From Pseudomonadota bacterium (GTDB taxonomy: Bacteria; Pseudomonadota; Gammaproteobacteria; Burkholderiales; Burkholderiaceae_C): a DNA stretch of 11,121 nucleotides. A program made the translations under genes and the position numbers. Of the stretch, positions 1 through 7,618 are shown piece by piece; position 1 is the first letter of the stretch, and every line of letters starts with the position of its first letter. The notes under the pieces are model-generated. The model worked only from the letters and a program-made list of their open reading frames with translations, did no database searches and had not been told where the DNA came from. Where the stretch lies: NCBI GenBank assembly GCA_023394015.1, contig JAEXBL010000242.1:1-11121 (forward strand), written 5' to 3'.

Positions 1-23
1 GCCGGAAACACGGGCGCCGCGCG

Positions 24-797
24 CTACAGCGCCAGGCTGGCGCGGGCCAGCTCCACCCACAGCCGCTCGATGGCGTCGCGCGCCGGCAGTTGCGCCGCCT
101 GCTCGTGCAGTTGCGTGGCCTCGGCCAGGCGCGCCTCGGCGTCCAGCAGCAGCAGCGCATGGGCGCACTCGACCAGCACCGCGGGCGAGGCGGGGGCCAG
201 CCGCTGCGCCTCGCGCAGGTGCAACAAGGCCAGGTCGGGGCGCGCGCCGTAGGTGATGGCGCCCACCAGGGGGCCGACCTTGTCGATCACCGCCGCGTGG
301 AACGCACCCAGCGCCACGTGCGCGTAGGCGTGGCCGGGCGCCAGCGCCAGCGTGGCCTCCAGCGCCGCGCGCACCTGCGTGCCCAGCCCCTGGGCCAGCG
401 CGCGCGCCACGTGGATGCCCTGCGCGTAATGCGCCAGCGCATAGCCCTGCCAGTACCAGGCGTTGGGGTGGGTGGGGCGTTGCGCGGCGTGGGCCACGGC
501 GCGTGTGTGCACCTGCTTGAAGAGCTCGATGCGCACCGTCTCCTGTGGCTCGACCAGCGCCGCGTGCGCGGCGGTGGCGCGGTTGGCGACCGACAGGCCC
601 TCGACACCGGCGGCCAGCCCGGCCTCGGCCGCCTGCTCGAAATGGCCGTTGTGGAACAGCGCCCAGGCCTGCCACAGGGCCTCGCCCTCCGGCATCGGCT
701 CGGCGTCCACCGCGTGCAGGGCCGGCCACAGCGCGCGCACGTGGCCAACGTCGAAGTGGTAGTCGGCGGCAAAGGGGCAGGGCAGCCAGGCGCTCAT
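24..797 (-). CDS. TPR-repeat protein of unknown function
   Basis: Predicted 257-residue soluble protein, rich in alanine and leucine, with no signal peptide or membrane segment. Helical repeats of tetratricopeptide type can be seen at about residues 38-72, 107-171 and 188-220; a repeat core such as ALEATLALAPGHAYAHVALG (about 144-163) is characteristic. Between the repeats lies a conserved-looking stretch, KVGPLVGAITYGA (about 173-185). I chose the ATG at 797 because the encoded N-terminus (MSAWLPCPFAADYHFD) looks like a protein start; the 38 codons upstream in the same frame are rich in Arg and Cys and look like intergenic sequence. TPR proteins act as protein-protein interaction scaffolds; no catalytic motif is visible and I assign no function. 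It is the last of four leftward genes, 158 bp after the TetR gene, so it may have its own promoter. The stop is TAG at 24-26. Confidence 0.75.
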   Translation of the reverse strand: MSAWLPCPFAADYHFDVGHVRALWPALHAVDAEPMPEGEALWQAWALFHNGHFEQAAEAGLAAGVEGLSVANRATAAHAALVEPQETVRIELFKQVHTRAVAHAAQRPTHPNAWYWQGYALAHYAQGIHVARALAQGLGTQVRAALEATLALAPGHAYAHVALGAFHAAVIDKVGPLVGAITYGARPDLALLHLREAQRLAPASPAVLVECAHALLLLDAEARLAEATQLHEQAAQLPARDAIERLWVELARASLAL

Positions 798-856
798 GTC
801 AGTTATCCGTGGCACTGCGCGCCGCCCGCTGCGCATGAGGCACATGACGAATGACC

Positions 857-872
857 GCGCTCTGACGAGCGC
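857..872. other. Short perfect hairpin between the TetR and TPR genes
   Basis: GCGCTC and GAGCGC form a perfect 6 bp stem around a TGAC loop, in the 158 bp gap after the stop of the leftward TetR gene. No T-run follows on the minus strand, so this is not a typical intrinsic terminator. It could attenuate transcription or have no function. Confidence 0.25.
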
Positions 873-955
873 ATGAGCAATGACAAAGAGTACCGGTCTG
901 CACAGCGCCAATCATCGAGCGCAGCGAAGTCATGTTTCATCTCGGGCGATGAGGT

Positions 956-1621
956 TCAGGGCGAGGCCGGATCATAGGCCGCCATCAGCGCGGTCAGGTG
1001 CTCGCGCGGACCCTCGTCCAGGTGCGGCGCCAGCAGGCCCATCACGTGGTAGGCGCCGCGCAGCAGGGCGTCCTCGGCGTTCTCGGGCTCCAGCGCGCTG
1101 CGCGGCTGCAGCACGTATTCGTAGCTGAGCCAGTAGGTCAGCAGCACCACCATGCTGGCAGCCACGGCGTCGCGCTGCCGGTCGTCGTCGGCCGAGGTGC
1201 TGCGCGTGGCGCGCAGGGTGTCGAGCAGCTGGCGCAGCGCGGCGCGCTTGCGCATCAGGATGGCGGGAAAGTGGGTCTCCAGCCGCCGGTTGCGCGACAG
1301 CAGATGGCCCAGGTCGCGGTACAGAAAGCGAAACGACCAGATCAGCTCGAACAGCGAATGCAGGAAGAACCAGGCGTCCTCCACGTCCAGCACGTCGTCG
1401 CTGGCGGCCAGCAGCTCGTACAGCTGGGCCTCGTACTGGTCGAACAAGGTGTTGACCAGCTCGTCCTTGGAGGGGAAGTGGTAGTACAGGTTGCCGGGGC
1501 TGATGTTCAGCTCGGCCGAGATCATGGTGGTCGAGGCGTTGGGCTCGCCAAAGCGGTTGAACAGCGCCAGCGTGGTGTCCAGAATGCGCTCGGCGGTGCG
1601 GCGGGGCGCTTTGCGGGTCAT
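956..1621 (-). CDS. TetR-family transcriptional regulator, PhaD-like
   Basis: Predicted 221-residue cytoplasmic DNA-binding repressor or activator. The N-terminal TetR domain is clear at about residues 8-55: a first helix ERILDTTLALFNRFGEPNAS, then the helix-turn-helix with the signature ISPGNLYYHFPSKDEL (about 40-55). The rest is an all-helical ligand-binding and dimerisation domain, too variable to predict a ligand. The wording FNxxGEPNxST...ISPGNLYYHF resembles my memory of PhaD, the TetR-type activator of phasin and PHA synthase genes in Pseudomonas. A phasin gene two genes upstream makes a PHA-related role plausible but unproven. It starts at ATG 1621, only 32 bp after the stop of the DUF3108 gene on the same strand, so the two are probably cotranscribed. 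No strong ribosome binding site is visible. TetR membership is certain; the target is not. Confidence 0.9.
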   Translation of the reverse strand: MTRKAPRRTAERILDTTLALFNRFGEPNASTTMISAELNISPGNLYYHFPSKDELVNTLFDQYEAQLYELLAASDDVLDVEDAWFFLHSLFELIWSFRFLYRDLGHLLSRNRRLETHFPAILMRKRAALRQLLDTLRATRSTSADDDRQRDAVAASMVVLLTYWLSYEYVLQPRSALEPENAEDALLRGAYHVMGLLAPHLDEGPREHLTALMAAYDPASP

Positions 1622-1653
1622 GGCTGGTCTGCGGCGGGTGGTGGCGTGCGCGT

Positions 1654-2892
1654 CTATTCAGCAGGGGCGCGGTTGAGCCGGGCGGTTCTGGCCACCTGGT
1701 CGAGCGTGTCGCCGTTGGACCAGCTCAGGCGCAGGCGCGCCGGCAGGTAGTCGAGCGACCTGACAAACCATACCTCCATGCGGGGGCGCGTGCCTGAGGC
1801 GTCGTCGACGGGCAGGTGGGTGAGCTTGATAGCCGGCAAGCTTTCGCCGTTGAACGCGGTCACCGTGGCCTCGGACTCCACCAGCCAGCGCCATGACCGT
1901 ACGCTGCCACCATCGGCCACGGGCAGCGTGAAGGTCTGGCCGGCTTCGAATCGGCGGCGGTCGCCAGCCAGCCAGGCGGCCAGTTGAACGATTGCGCTCA
2001 ATGCGTCCTGCGTGCCGGGCTGCAGGGCGGCCGTCCCTTCGGGCTCAGCGAAGTGCACGCTGCGGTCCGCGTAGTCGAACCGCGCCGGCACGGCGCCGCC
2101 GGTGCGCGGGCCGCTCAGCACCGGCAGCAGCTGCCCCTGCTCGGAGATCAGGCCGACCGATTCGAGTCGCACATGGCCGCGTGCCGCGCTGGGCCAATGC
2201 CAGTCGGCTTCGTAATAGGTGGCGGCGCGGCGCCAGGCCAGCGTGGCGGTCTCGTCCACGGGCTGGCCGCCCAGCGTGCCGCTGACACGGTAACCCAGGG
2301 TGGCGCCGCGGGGCACGATGGCGGCATGTGACTCGCCCATGCCAGCGAACGCGATGGCTTGCTCGGCAGCTTCGCCTTCCAGGCTGGGTTGCGTCGGGAC
2401 GTCGGGGCGGCTGCCACCAAAAGCGCCTTTGGGCGCGGCGTCGAACAGCGAGGCCAAGGGGCTGTCCGATCCGCCCGCGGCTCCGCGCGCCGTGGGTTGC
2501 GGGGGGGCGTCATCGGTTGACGGACTTTCCGAAATCACGGGCGTGGCGGCCGGGCGGCGCGTGGCTGGCGCCGGGCGCGGCTTGGGCGCCGGTGCGGGCT
2601 GCTCTGCGGGCTGTACGGCAACGGGCTCCGCTTGTGGCTCGGATGGGGTCTCGGGCAGGGCGGGCGACTCCGAGGCCGGTTCAGGCGAGGCGGGTGGCGC
2701 GGCCGGTGCGATGACCCGCGTGACGAACGAGCCTTGCGCCGTCCCGGCACGCACCATCGAATCGAGCCGGGGCAAGCCCAGCAGCAACAGGCCATGCAGG
2801 GCGATGACCGCTGCAGAGGTCAGGGTCAGGGCGCGCCGCTGCGGTGGCAGCAACGAAGACATGTGGGGGGCAAATACGTCGGCTCGGGACAT
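1654..2892 (-). CDS. DUF3108-domain protein with TonB-like anchored, proline-rich N-terminus
   Basis: Predicted 412-residue envelope protein. A single hydrophobic segment lies at about residues 22-40 (LTLTSAAVIALHGLLLLGL), preceded by Arg residues, so the N-terminus is probably an uncleaved inner-membrane anchor. Residues about 62-135 are rich in Pro, Ala and Glu (for example QPAPAPKPRPAP), as in periplasm-spanning linkers of TonB-type proteins. The C-terminal part, about 190-412, has the beta-rich character of the DUF3108 family (GYRVSGTLGG..., YYEADWHW..., and near the end a region resembling PAIKLTHLPVDD...MEVWFVRSLDYLPARLRL). That family is periplasmic and its biochemical role is not established. 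The start is uncertain: ATG 2892 is used here; ATG 2862 (MSSLLPPQRR) and TTG 2919 are alternatives, and none has a good ribosome binding site. It lies between the phasin and TetR genes on the same strand, with no visible terminator. Confidence 0.8.
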   Translation of the reverse strand: MSRADVFAPHMSSLLPPQRRALTLTSAAVIALHGLLLLGLPRLDSMVRAGTAQGSFVTRVIAPAAPPASPEPASESPALPETPSEPQAEPVAVQPAEQPAPAPKPRPAPATRRPAATPVISESPSTDDAPPQPTARGAAGGSDSPLASLFDAAPKGAFGGSRPDVPTQPSLEGEAAEQAIAFAGMGESHAAIVPRGATLGYRVSGTLGGQPVDETATLAWRRAATYYEADWHWPSAARGHVRLESVGLISEQGQLLPVLSGPRTGGAVPARFDYADRSVHFAEPEGTAALQPGTQDALSAIVQLAAWLAGDRRRFEAGQTFTLPVADGGSVRSWRWLVESEATVTAFNGESLPAIKLTHLPVDDASGTRPRMEVWFVRSLDYLPARLRLSWSNGDTLDQVARTARLNRAPAE

Positions 2893-2963
2893 GGCGATTC
2901 GAGGTGCAGCGCTGGGCAACGATTCCGCACGTTGACCGTCGGAGGAGCAATGGTCCGCCTGGT

Positions 2964-3434
2964 TCAGGTCTTGCGTTTTGCGGTCGAGCGCTTGCTGGTG
3001 CTGGCTTCAGGCGCCGGGGCTGCCGCCGCTCCGCCGGCAGCCAGGGCTTTTTCCAGCGCCTCGATGCGCGCTTCGAGGCGGGCCAGGGCCTCGGCGTCGG
3101 GCAGGCCGAGCCGGGCCAGGGCGCGCGCCACGCGTTGCTCGAAGATGCCTTCCAGGGCGTTCCAGCGCCCGGCGCCCAGCGGGTGGGTCGTGGCGGCGAT
3201 GGCCTCCATGCGCTGCGCGGCCTCGGCCATTTGCTCCTTGGCCAGCGCCTGGGTCTGATCTTGCAGCGCCAGCCCTTGCTTGACCAGCGCGTCGAAGGCC
3301 TTGCTGCCTTCGGCTTGCGCCTTGGCCAGTGCGCCGAGGCCCGCCAGCCAGATGTTCTGCATCTGGTCGGCGTCGTTGGGTGTGGCGGTGCCGGCAGCAG
3401 GGCGCGCGGGTGGTTTTGGGGAGGATGAAGCCAT
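2964..3434 (-). CDS. Phasin (PHA granule-associated protein, PhaF/PhaI type)
   Basis: Predicted 156-residue protein expected to coat polyhydroxyalkanoate granules in the cytoplasm. The phasin core spans about residues 22-110, with the family-like stretch QNIWLAGLGALAKAQAEGSK (25-44) followed by a long amphipathic helix. Residues 112-132 (a segment beginning LPDAEALARLEARIEALEKA) form a short leucine-containing coiled coil, as expected for oligomerising phasins. The tail, about 133-156, is Ala/Pro-rich and ends in basic residues (SKRSTAKRKT), a short version of the Lys/Ala-rich DNA-binding tail of PhaF. Whether it binds nucleic acid is unknown. Start ATG 3434 is the natural start of the open frame and the product has typical phasin length. 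It is the first leftward gene, divergent from rfbB across 165 bp, and PHA-linked regulation of this promoter is plausible. Confidence 0.88.
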   Translation of the reverse strand: MASSSPKPPARPAAGTATPNDADQMQNIWLAGLGALAKAQAEGSKAFDALVKQGLALQDQTQALAKEQMAEAAQRMEAIAATTHPLGAGRWNALEGIFEQRVARALARLGLPDAEALARLEARIEALEKALAAGGAAAAPAPEASTSKRSTAKRKT

Positions 3435-3529
3435 GAGCGATCAGTGAGGCGGGGCAGCCAATCCCCGGTGGGCCGGTGGCGATTGTCGCCGCAAGAAGGG
3501 TCGGTTCCAAGGCCGCGTGCTGCCAGGGT

Positions 3530-3540
3530 GGAATAATTCC
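3530..3540. promoter_or_regulatory. Inverted repeat GGAATAATTCC
   Basis: GGAAT and ATTCC are perfect reverse complements around a central A. The repeat overlaps the candidate -10 hexamer AATAAT in the divergent promoter region, so it could be an operator for a dimeric regulator controlling either direction. It is short and I know no regulator with exactly this site, so confidence is low. Confidence 0.2.
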
Positions 3541-3555
3541 CGTATCGGACGCCCT

Positions 3556-3567
3556 CTGCGGCTGCAG
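3556..3567. promoter_or_regulatory. Candidate PhaR-type operator, CTGC-N4-GCAG
   Basis: CTGCGGCTGCAG has the form CTGC-N4-GCAG. From memory, PhaR of Paracoccus denitrificans, a repressor of phasin genes that responds to PHA, binds CTGC-N3/4-GCAG. The site lies in the promoter region of a phasin gene, which supports the idea, but it is about 120 bp from the phasin start and only about 33 bp from rfbB. In GC-rich DNA a chance match is possible. Confidence 0.28.
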
Positions 3568-3599
3568 GGGCAGGGCATTTCTTTGGGCAACGTATAAAT

Positions 3600-4688
3600 A
3601 TGATTCTCATCACCGGCGGCGCCGGTTTCATCGGCAGCAATTTCGTGCTGGACTGGCTGGCCGGCGGTGGTGAGCCGGTGCTCAACCTCGACAAGCTCAC
3701 CTACGCCGGCAACCTGGCCAACCTGGCCGCGCTGCAGGGCGATGCGCGGCATGTCTTCGTGCAGGGCGACATCGGCGACGCGGCCCTGATCGATCGGCTG
3801 CTCGCCGAACACCGCCCGCGCGCCATCGTCAATTTCGCCGCCGAAAGCCACGTCGACCGCTCCATCCACGGCGCCGAGGACTTCATCGCCACCAACATCG
3901 TCGGCACCTTCCGCCTGCTGGAATCCGCGCGCGGCTACTGGCGCCAGTTGCCCGGCGACGACCAGGCCGCCTTCCGCTTCCTGCACGTGTCCACCGACGA
4001 GGTCTACGGCACCTTGGCGCCCGAGGCGCCGGCCTTCACCGAAGAGCACGTCTACCAGCCCAACAGCCCCTACAGCGCCAGCAAGGCCGCCAGCGACCAC
4101 CTGGTGCGCGCCTGGTACCACACCCACGGGCTGCCGGTGCTCACCACCAACTGCTCCAACAATTACGGCCCGTATCACTTTCCCGAGAAGCTGATCCCGC
4201 TGATGATCGTCAACGCCCTGGCCGGCAAACCGCTGCCGATCTACGGCGACGGCCAGCAGGTGCGCGACTGGCTCTACGTCAGCGACCACTGCAGCGCCAT
4301 CCGCCGCGTGCTCGAAGCCGGCCGCGTTGGCGAGGTCTACAACATCGGCGGTTGGAACGAGAAGACCAACCTCGACATCGTGCACACCATCTGCGCCCTG
4401 CTGGACGAGCTGCAACCGCGCGCCGACGGCCAGAGCTACCGCAGCCAGATCACCCACGTGCCCGACCGCCCCGGCCACGACCGCCGCTACGCCATCGACG
4501 CGCGCAAGATCGAGCGCGAACTCGGCTGGCGCCCGGCCGAGACCTTCGACACCGGCATCCGCAAGACCGTGGCCTGGTACCTGGCCCACCCCGAGTGGGT
4601 GCAGAACGTGCAAAGCGGCGCCTACCGCGACTGGGTGGCGACGCAATACGGCGCGGTGGACGCAGCGAATCCAGGGCAGGGCGCGTGA
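3600..4688 (+). CDS. rfbB: dTDP-glucose 4,6-dehydratase
   Basis: Predicted 362-residue cytoplasmic enzyme of the extended short-chain dehydrogenase family. It converts dTDP-D-glucose to dTDP-4-keto-6-deoxy-D-glucose using tightly bound NAD. The Rossmann motif [10 protein letters not shown] is at residues 6-15. The catalytic STDEVYG is at 131-137, supplying the Thr132-Asp133-Glu134 triad typical of this dehydratase, and YSASK at 158-162 is the YxxxK pair. The [14 protein letters not shown] block (from about 187) is a strong RmlB signature. Length is normal for the family. It is the first gene of the plus-strand operon, and its TGA overlaps the GTG start of rfbD. The ribosome binding site is weak. 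The product can feed both L-rhamnose synthesis and amino-dideoxyhexose branches; the genes downstream point to the latter. Identification is very secure. Confidence 0.98.
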   Translation: MILITGGAGFIGSNFVLDWLAGGGEPVLNLDKLTYAGNLANLAALQGDARHVFVQGDIGDAALIDRLLAEHRPRAIVNFAAESHVDRSIHGAEDFIATNIVGTFRLLESARGYWRQLPGDDQAAFRFLHVSTDEVYGTLAPEAPAFTEEHVYQPNSPYSASKAASDHLVRAWYHTHGLPVLTTNCSNNYGPYHFPEKLIPLMIVNALAGKPLPIYGDGQQVRDWLYVSDHCSAIRRVLEAGRVGEVYNIGGWNEKTNLDIVHTICALLDELQPRADGQSYRSQITHVPDRPGHDRRYAIDARKIERELGWRPAETFDTGIRKTVAWYLAHPEWVQNVQSGAYRDWVATQYGAVDAANPGQGA

Positions 4689-5578
4689 ACATCCTGCTGC
4701 TGGGCAAGCACGGCCAGGTCGGCTGGGAACTGCAGCGCAGCCTGGCGCCGCTGGGCCAGGTCGTGGCACTCGGCCGGGCGGGTGAGAATGGCCTGTGCGG
4801 CGACCTGAGCGAGCTCGACGGCCTGGCCGCCACCGTGCGCGCCGTGCGGCCGCAGCTCATCGTCAACGCGGCCGCCTACACCGCCGTCGACCGGGCCGAG
4901 CGCGAGCCCGCGCTGGCCCGGCGCATCAACGCCGAGGCCCCCGCCGTGCTGGCGCGCGAAGCCGCCGCCCTGGGCGCGCTGCTGGTGCACTACAGCACCG
5001 ACTATGTGTTCGACGGCAGTGGCACCCAGCCCTGGCGCGAGGACGATGCCACCGGCCCCTTGAGCGTCTACGGCGCCACCAAGCTGGCCGGCGAGCAGGC
5101 CATCGTGCAGGCCGGCGCCACGCACCTGATCCTGCGCACCAGCTGGGTCTACGCCGCGCGCGGCGGCAACTTTGCCAAGACCATGCTGCGCCTGGCCCAG
5201 GAGCGCGAGCGCCTCACCGTCATCGACGACCAGTGGGGGGCGCCCACCGGCGCCGAGCTGATTGCCGACGTCACCGCCCACGCCATCGTGCAGACCCGCC
5301 AGCAGCCCGCCAAGGCAGGCACCTACCACCTGGCGCCGTCGGGCGAAACCAGCTGGCATGCCTATGCCCAGTACGTGCTGGCGCAGGCCCTTCAGGCGCA
5401 GCCAGCCATCAAGATCAAAGCCACCGAGGTGGCGCCCATTCCCACCAGCCAATACCCCACGCCCGCGCGCCGGCCGCACAATTCGCGGCTGGACACGCGT
5501 CGGCTGCAGGCCGCCTTCGGCCTGGCCCTGCCGCCCTGGCAGCACGGCGTGCGCCGCATGCTGGCCGAAATCGTTTGA
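4685..5578 (+). CDS. rfbD: dTDP-4-dehydrorhamnose reductase
   Basis: Predicted 297-residue enzyme that reduces dTDP-4-keto-L-rhamnose to dTDP-L-rhamnose with NAD(P)H, the last step of the RmlABCD pathway. The N-terminal nucleotide-binding motif GKHGQVG is at residues 7-13, YSTDYVFDG at 103-111 carries the catalytic Thr and Asp region, and YGATK at 129-133 is the YxxxK pair. [12 protein letters not shown] (from residue 61) is typical of RmlD. I chose the GTG at 4685 because it overlaps the rfbB stop (GTGA), has an AGG five bases upstream, and gives the normal RmlD N-terminus; upstream codons in this frame are the shadow of rfbB. Its partner epimerase rfbC is not in the window, so rhamnose can only be made if rfbC lies elsewhere. 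Confidence 0.96.
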   Translation: MNILLLGKHGQVGWELQRSLAPLGQVVALGRAGENGLCGDLSELDGLAATVRAVRPQLIVNAAAYTAVDRAEREPALARRINAEAPAVLAREAAALGALLVHYSTDYVFDGSGTQPWREDDATGPLSVYGATKLAGEQAIVQAGATHLILRTSWVYAARGGNFAKTMLRLAQERERLTVIDDQWGAPTGAELIADVTAHAIVQTRQQPAKAGTYHLAPSGETSWHAYAQYVLAQALQAQPAIKIKATEVAPIPTSQYPTPARRPHNSRLDTRRLQAAFGLALPPWQHGVRRMLAEIV

Positions 5579-5594
5579 GCATTCACAAGAAGAC

Positions 5595-6494
5595 ATGACC
5601 GCACGCAAAGGCATCATCCTCGCCGGCGGCTCCGGCACCCGCCTGCACCCGGCCACGCTGGCCATCAGCAAGCAACTGCTGCCGGTGTACGACAAGCCGA
5701 TGATCTACTACCCGCTGGCCACGCTCATGCTGGCCGGCATCCGCGACATCCTGGTCATCAGCACGCCGCAGGACACGCCGCGCTTCGAGCAACTGCTGGG
5801 CGACGGCAGCCAGTGGGGCATTCACCTCAGCTACGCCGTGCAGCCCAGTCCGGACGGCCTGGCCCAGGCCTTCCTCATCGGCGAGCGCTTCATCGGCGAC
5901 GCGCCCAGCGCGCTGGTGCTGGGCGACAACATCTTCTACGGCCACGACTTCGAGACCCTGCTGGCCAACGCCGACGCCCGCAGCGAGGGCGCCACCGTGT
6001 TCGCCTACCACGTGCACGACCCCGAGCGCTACGGCGTGGTCGAGTTCGACCCTACCGGCCGCGCCGTCAGCATCGAGGAAAAGCCGGCCAGCCCCAAGAG
6101 CAGCTACGCCGTCACCGGCCTGTACTTCTACGATCGCCAAGTGGTCGAGATCGCCAAATCGATCCGGCCCAGCGTCCGCGGCGAGCTGGAAATCACCACC
6201 GTCAACGACGCCTACCTGCAGCAGGGCCAGCTCAATGTGCAGATCATGCAGCGCGGCTACGCCTGGCTGGACACCGGCACGCACGACAGCCTGCTCGACG
6301 CCGGCCAGTTCATCGCCACGCTGGAGCGCCGCCAGGGCCTGAAGATCGCCTGCCCCGAAGAGATCGCCTGGCGCAAGGGTTTCATCGACAGCGCCCAGCT
6401 CGAGGCGCTGGCCAGGCCGCTGGCCAAGAGCGGGTATGGGGACTACCTGTTGCGCACGCTGCGGGAGCGAACCCCTGCCAAGGGGCGCTTGTGA
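5595..6494 (+). CDS. rfbA: Glucose-1-phosphate thymidylyltransferase
   Basis: Predicted 299-residue cytoplasmic nucleotidyltransferase that joins dTTP and glucose-1-phosphate to give dTDP-glucose and pyrophosphate, the entry step for RfbB. The nucleotide-binding signature GGSGTRLHP is at residues 11-19 and [11 protein letters not shown] at 25-35. LGDN (109-112) contains the metal-binding Asp, and EEKP (161-164) is the sugar-binding loop. Length and motifs match the RmlA family throughout. Start ATG 5595 is preceded by AAGAAG and lies 16 bp after rfbD, so the genes form one transcript. The stop TGA shares its last base with the ATG of the next gene (TGATG), implying translational coupling to a sugar aminotransferase where rfbC often sits. 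Confidence 0.98.
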   Translation: MTARKGIILAGGSGTRLHPATLAISKQLLPVYDKPMIYYPLATLMLAGIRDILVISTPQDTPRFEQLLGDGSQWGIHLSYAVQPSPDGLAQAFLIGERFIGDAPSALVLGDNIFYGHDFETLLANADARSEGATVFAYHVHDPERYGVVEFDPTGRAVSIEEKPASPKSSYAVTGLYFYDRQVVEIAKSIRPSVRGELEITTVNDAYLQQGQLNVQIMQRGYAWLDTGTHDSLLDAGQFIATLERRQGLKIACPEEIAWRKGFIDSAQLEALARPLAKSGYGDYLLRTLRERTPAKGRL

Positions 6495-7618
6495 TGCCGC
6501 CCGCATCGGCGCCGGTCCCGCTGTTCTCTGCCGAGGCGGCCGCATTCGGCCTGGACCTGCCGGCCATTGCACGCGAAGTCATTGACAGCCAGCGCTATGT
6601 GCTCGGCCCGCGGGTGCAGGACTTCGAGCAGGCGTTTACACGCCATGTGGGCGTGGGGCACTGTGTGTCGGTGGCCAATGGTACCGACGCGCTGGAACTG
6701 GCGCTGCGCGCGCTGGGCATGGGCACTGGGCACCGCGTCGTGACGGTGGCGAATGCCGGTTTCTATGCTTCCACCGCGATCGGCTTGGTCGGGGCCACGC
6801 CCGTGTATGTGGATGTCGACGCCGACCGCTTGACCATGTGTCCGGCGGCCCTGCAGACCCTGCTTGCCGGGCAAAAAGTGGACGCGGTGATCGTCACCCA
6901 CCTGTACGGGCAAATGGCCGACATGGCGGCGCTCGTGCCCATGTGCGAGCGTGCCGGCGTGCCGCTGATAGAAGATTGCGCCCAGTCCCACGGCGCGCTG
7001 CTGGAGGGGCGCCGTGCGGGGGCTTTCGGGTTGATGGGGTGCTTCAGCTTTTATCCGACCAAGAATCTCGGCGCCCTGGGGGACGGTGGCGCGGTGGTGG
7101 CCGGTGACGCAGAGTTGGCGCACCGGTTGCGCAGCTTGCGCCAGTATGGGTGGCACCGCAAATATGAGGTGACAGTGCGGGGTGGGCGCAACAGCCGCTT
7201 GGATGAACTGCAGGCGGCGGTGCTGCATGCCAAGCTGCCCCGTCTCGACACCGCGAACGCTGACCGGCGAAGGATCGCAGCCCGGTACAACCAGGCATTC
7301 GCCGACTTGCCGATCAGGCTGCCCGTGTCCACCGGACCGGATTTCGTCGCCCACCTCTACGTGGTGAGAAGCGACCGACGCGATGCCTTGCGCGCCCACT
7401 TGGGTGCGGCCGGCGTGGCCTGCGATGTGCATTACCCGGTGCCGGACCACCTCCAGCCAGTGTGGGCCGACAGCCTGAAGGTGCGGTTGGCGGTGACCGA
7501 AGAAGCCTGTCGGCAGGTGCTCAGCCTGCCCTGTTTTCCGGGCCTGACCGATGCGCAGGTCGAGCGGGTGATTGGGGCGGTGCGGCAGTTCCATGAAGGT
7601 GCCACGTGCCCGAGTTGA
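6494..7618 (+). CDS. dTDP-sugar aminotransferase (DegT/DnrJ/EryC1; FdtB/QdtB-like)
   Basis: Predicted 374-residue PLP-dependent enzyme. The family transfers an amino group, usually from glutamate, to keto-sugars bound to nucleotides. Visible motifs: ANGTDALELAL (61-71) for cofactor phosphate binding, HLYGQ (136-140), EDCAQSHGA (160-168) with the PLP-stacking and ring-nitrogen residues, and SFYPTKNLGALGDGG (185-199) with the Schiff-base lysine at 190. Since a 3,4-ketoisomerase domain is encoded two genes downstream, the likely substrate is dTDP-3-keto-6-deoxyhexose and the product a dTDP-3-amino-3,6-dideoxyhexose (Fuc3N or Qui3N type). Position 3 versus 4 cannot be proved from the motifs. Start ATG 6494 overlaps the rfbA stop and has AAGGGG eight bases upstream. 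From here, codon use is visibly less biased to C-ending codons than in rfbBDA. Confidence 0.92.
   Translation: MPPASAPVPLFSAEAAAFGLDLPAIAREVIDSQRYVLGPRVQDFEQAFTRHVGVGHCVSVANGTDALELALRALGMGTGHRVVTVANAGFYASTAIGLVGATPVYVDVDADRLTMCPAALQTLLAGQKVDAVIVTHLYGQMADMAALVPMCERAGVPLIEDCAQSHGALLEGRRAGAFGLMGCFSFYPTKNLGALGDGGAVVAGDAELAHRLRSLRQYGWHRKYEVTVRGGRNSRLDELQAAVLHAKLPRLDTANADRRRIAARYNQAFADLPIRLPVSTGPDFVAHLYVVRSDRRDALRAHLGAAGVACDVHYPVPDHLQPVWADSLKVRLAVTEEACRQVLSLPCFPGLTDAQVERVIGAVRQFHEGATCPS

Larger units (their letters stand above)
3435..3599. promoter_or_regulatory. Divergent promoter region between phasin and rfbB
   Basis: This 165 bp gap lies between a leftward phasin gene and the rightward sugar operon, so it should carry a promoter for each. 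It is more AT-rich than its surroundings near 3531-3540 and 3591-3600. AATAAT at 3532-3537 matches five of six bases of a sigma-70 -10 box on the plus strand, but no convincing -35 box sits 16-18 bp upstream. TATAAA at 3593-3598 is too close to the rfbB ATG for a normal leader. I saw no JUMPstart/ops element. The region role is solid; the individual boxes are not. Confidence 0.5.

Noticed and set aside
90..854. Plus-strand open frame of 254 codons opposite the TPR gene
   Set aside because: Composition is Arg, Gln and Gly with no recognisable domain, while the minus frame shows TPR repeats.
3593..3598. TATAAA as the -10 box of the sugar operon
   Set aside because: It ends one base before the rfbB ATG and has no -35 box at proper spacing; it would require a leaderless or internal start.
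4352..4684. N-terminal extension of the rfbD frame into rfbB
   Set aside because: The extension is Arg/Pro-rich, overlaps rfbB entirely, and RmlD proteins begin at the nucleotide-binding strand encoded from GTG 4685.
3441..4769. Minus-strand open frame of 442 codons across rfbB
   Set aside because: It is antisense to an unmistakable rfbB and reads as Val/Gly/Ala-rich sequence without motifs; a GC-rich codon-bias shadow.
5262..5594. N-terminal extension of the rfbA frame into rfbD
   Set aside because: The added residues are a Pro/Arg/Ser-rich shadow of rfbD; the RmlA family starts just before the GGSGTRL motif, as given by ATG 5595.
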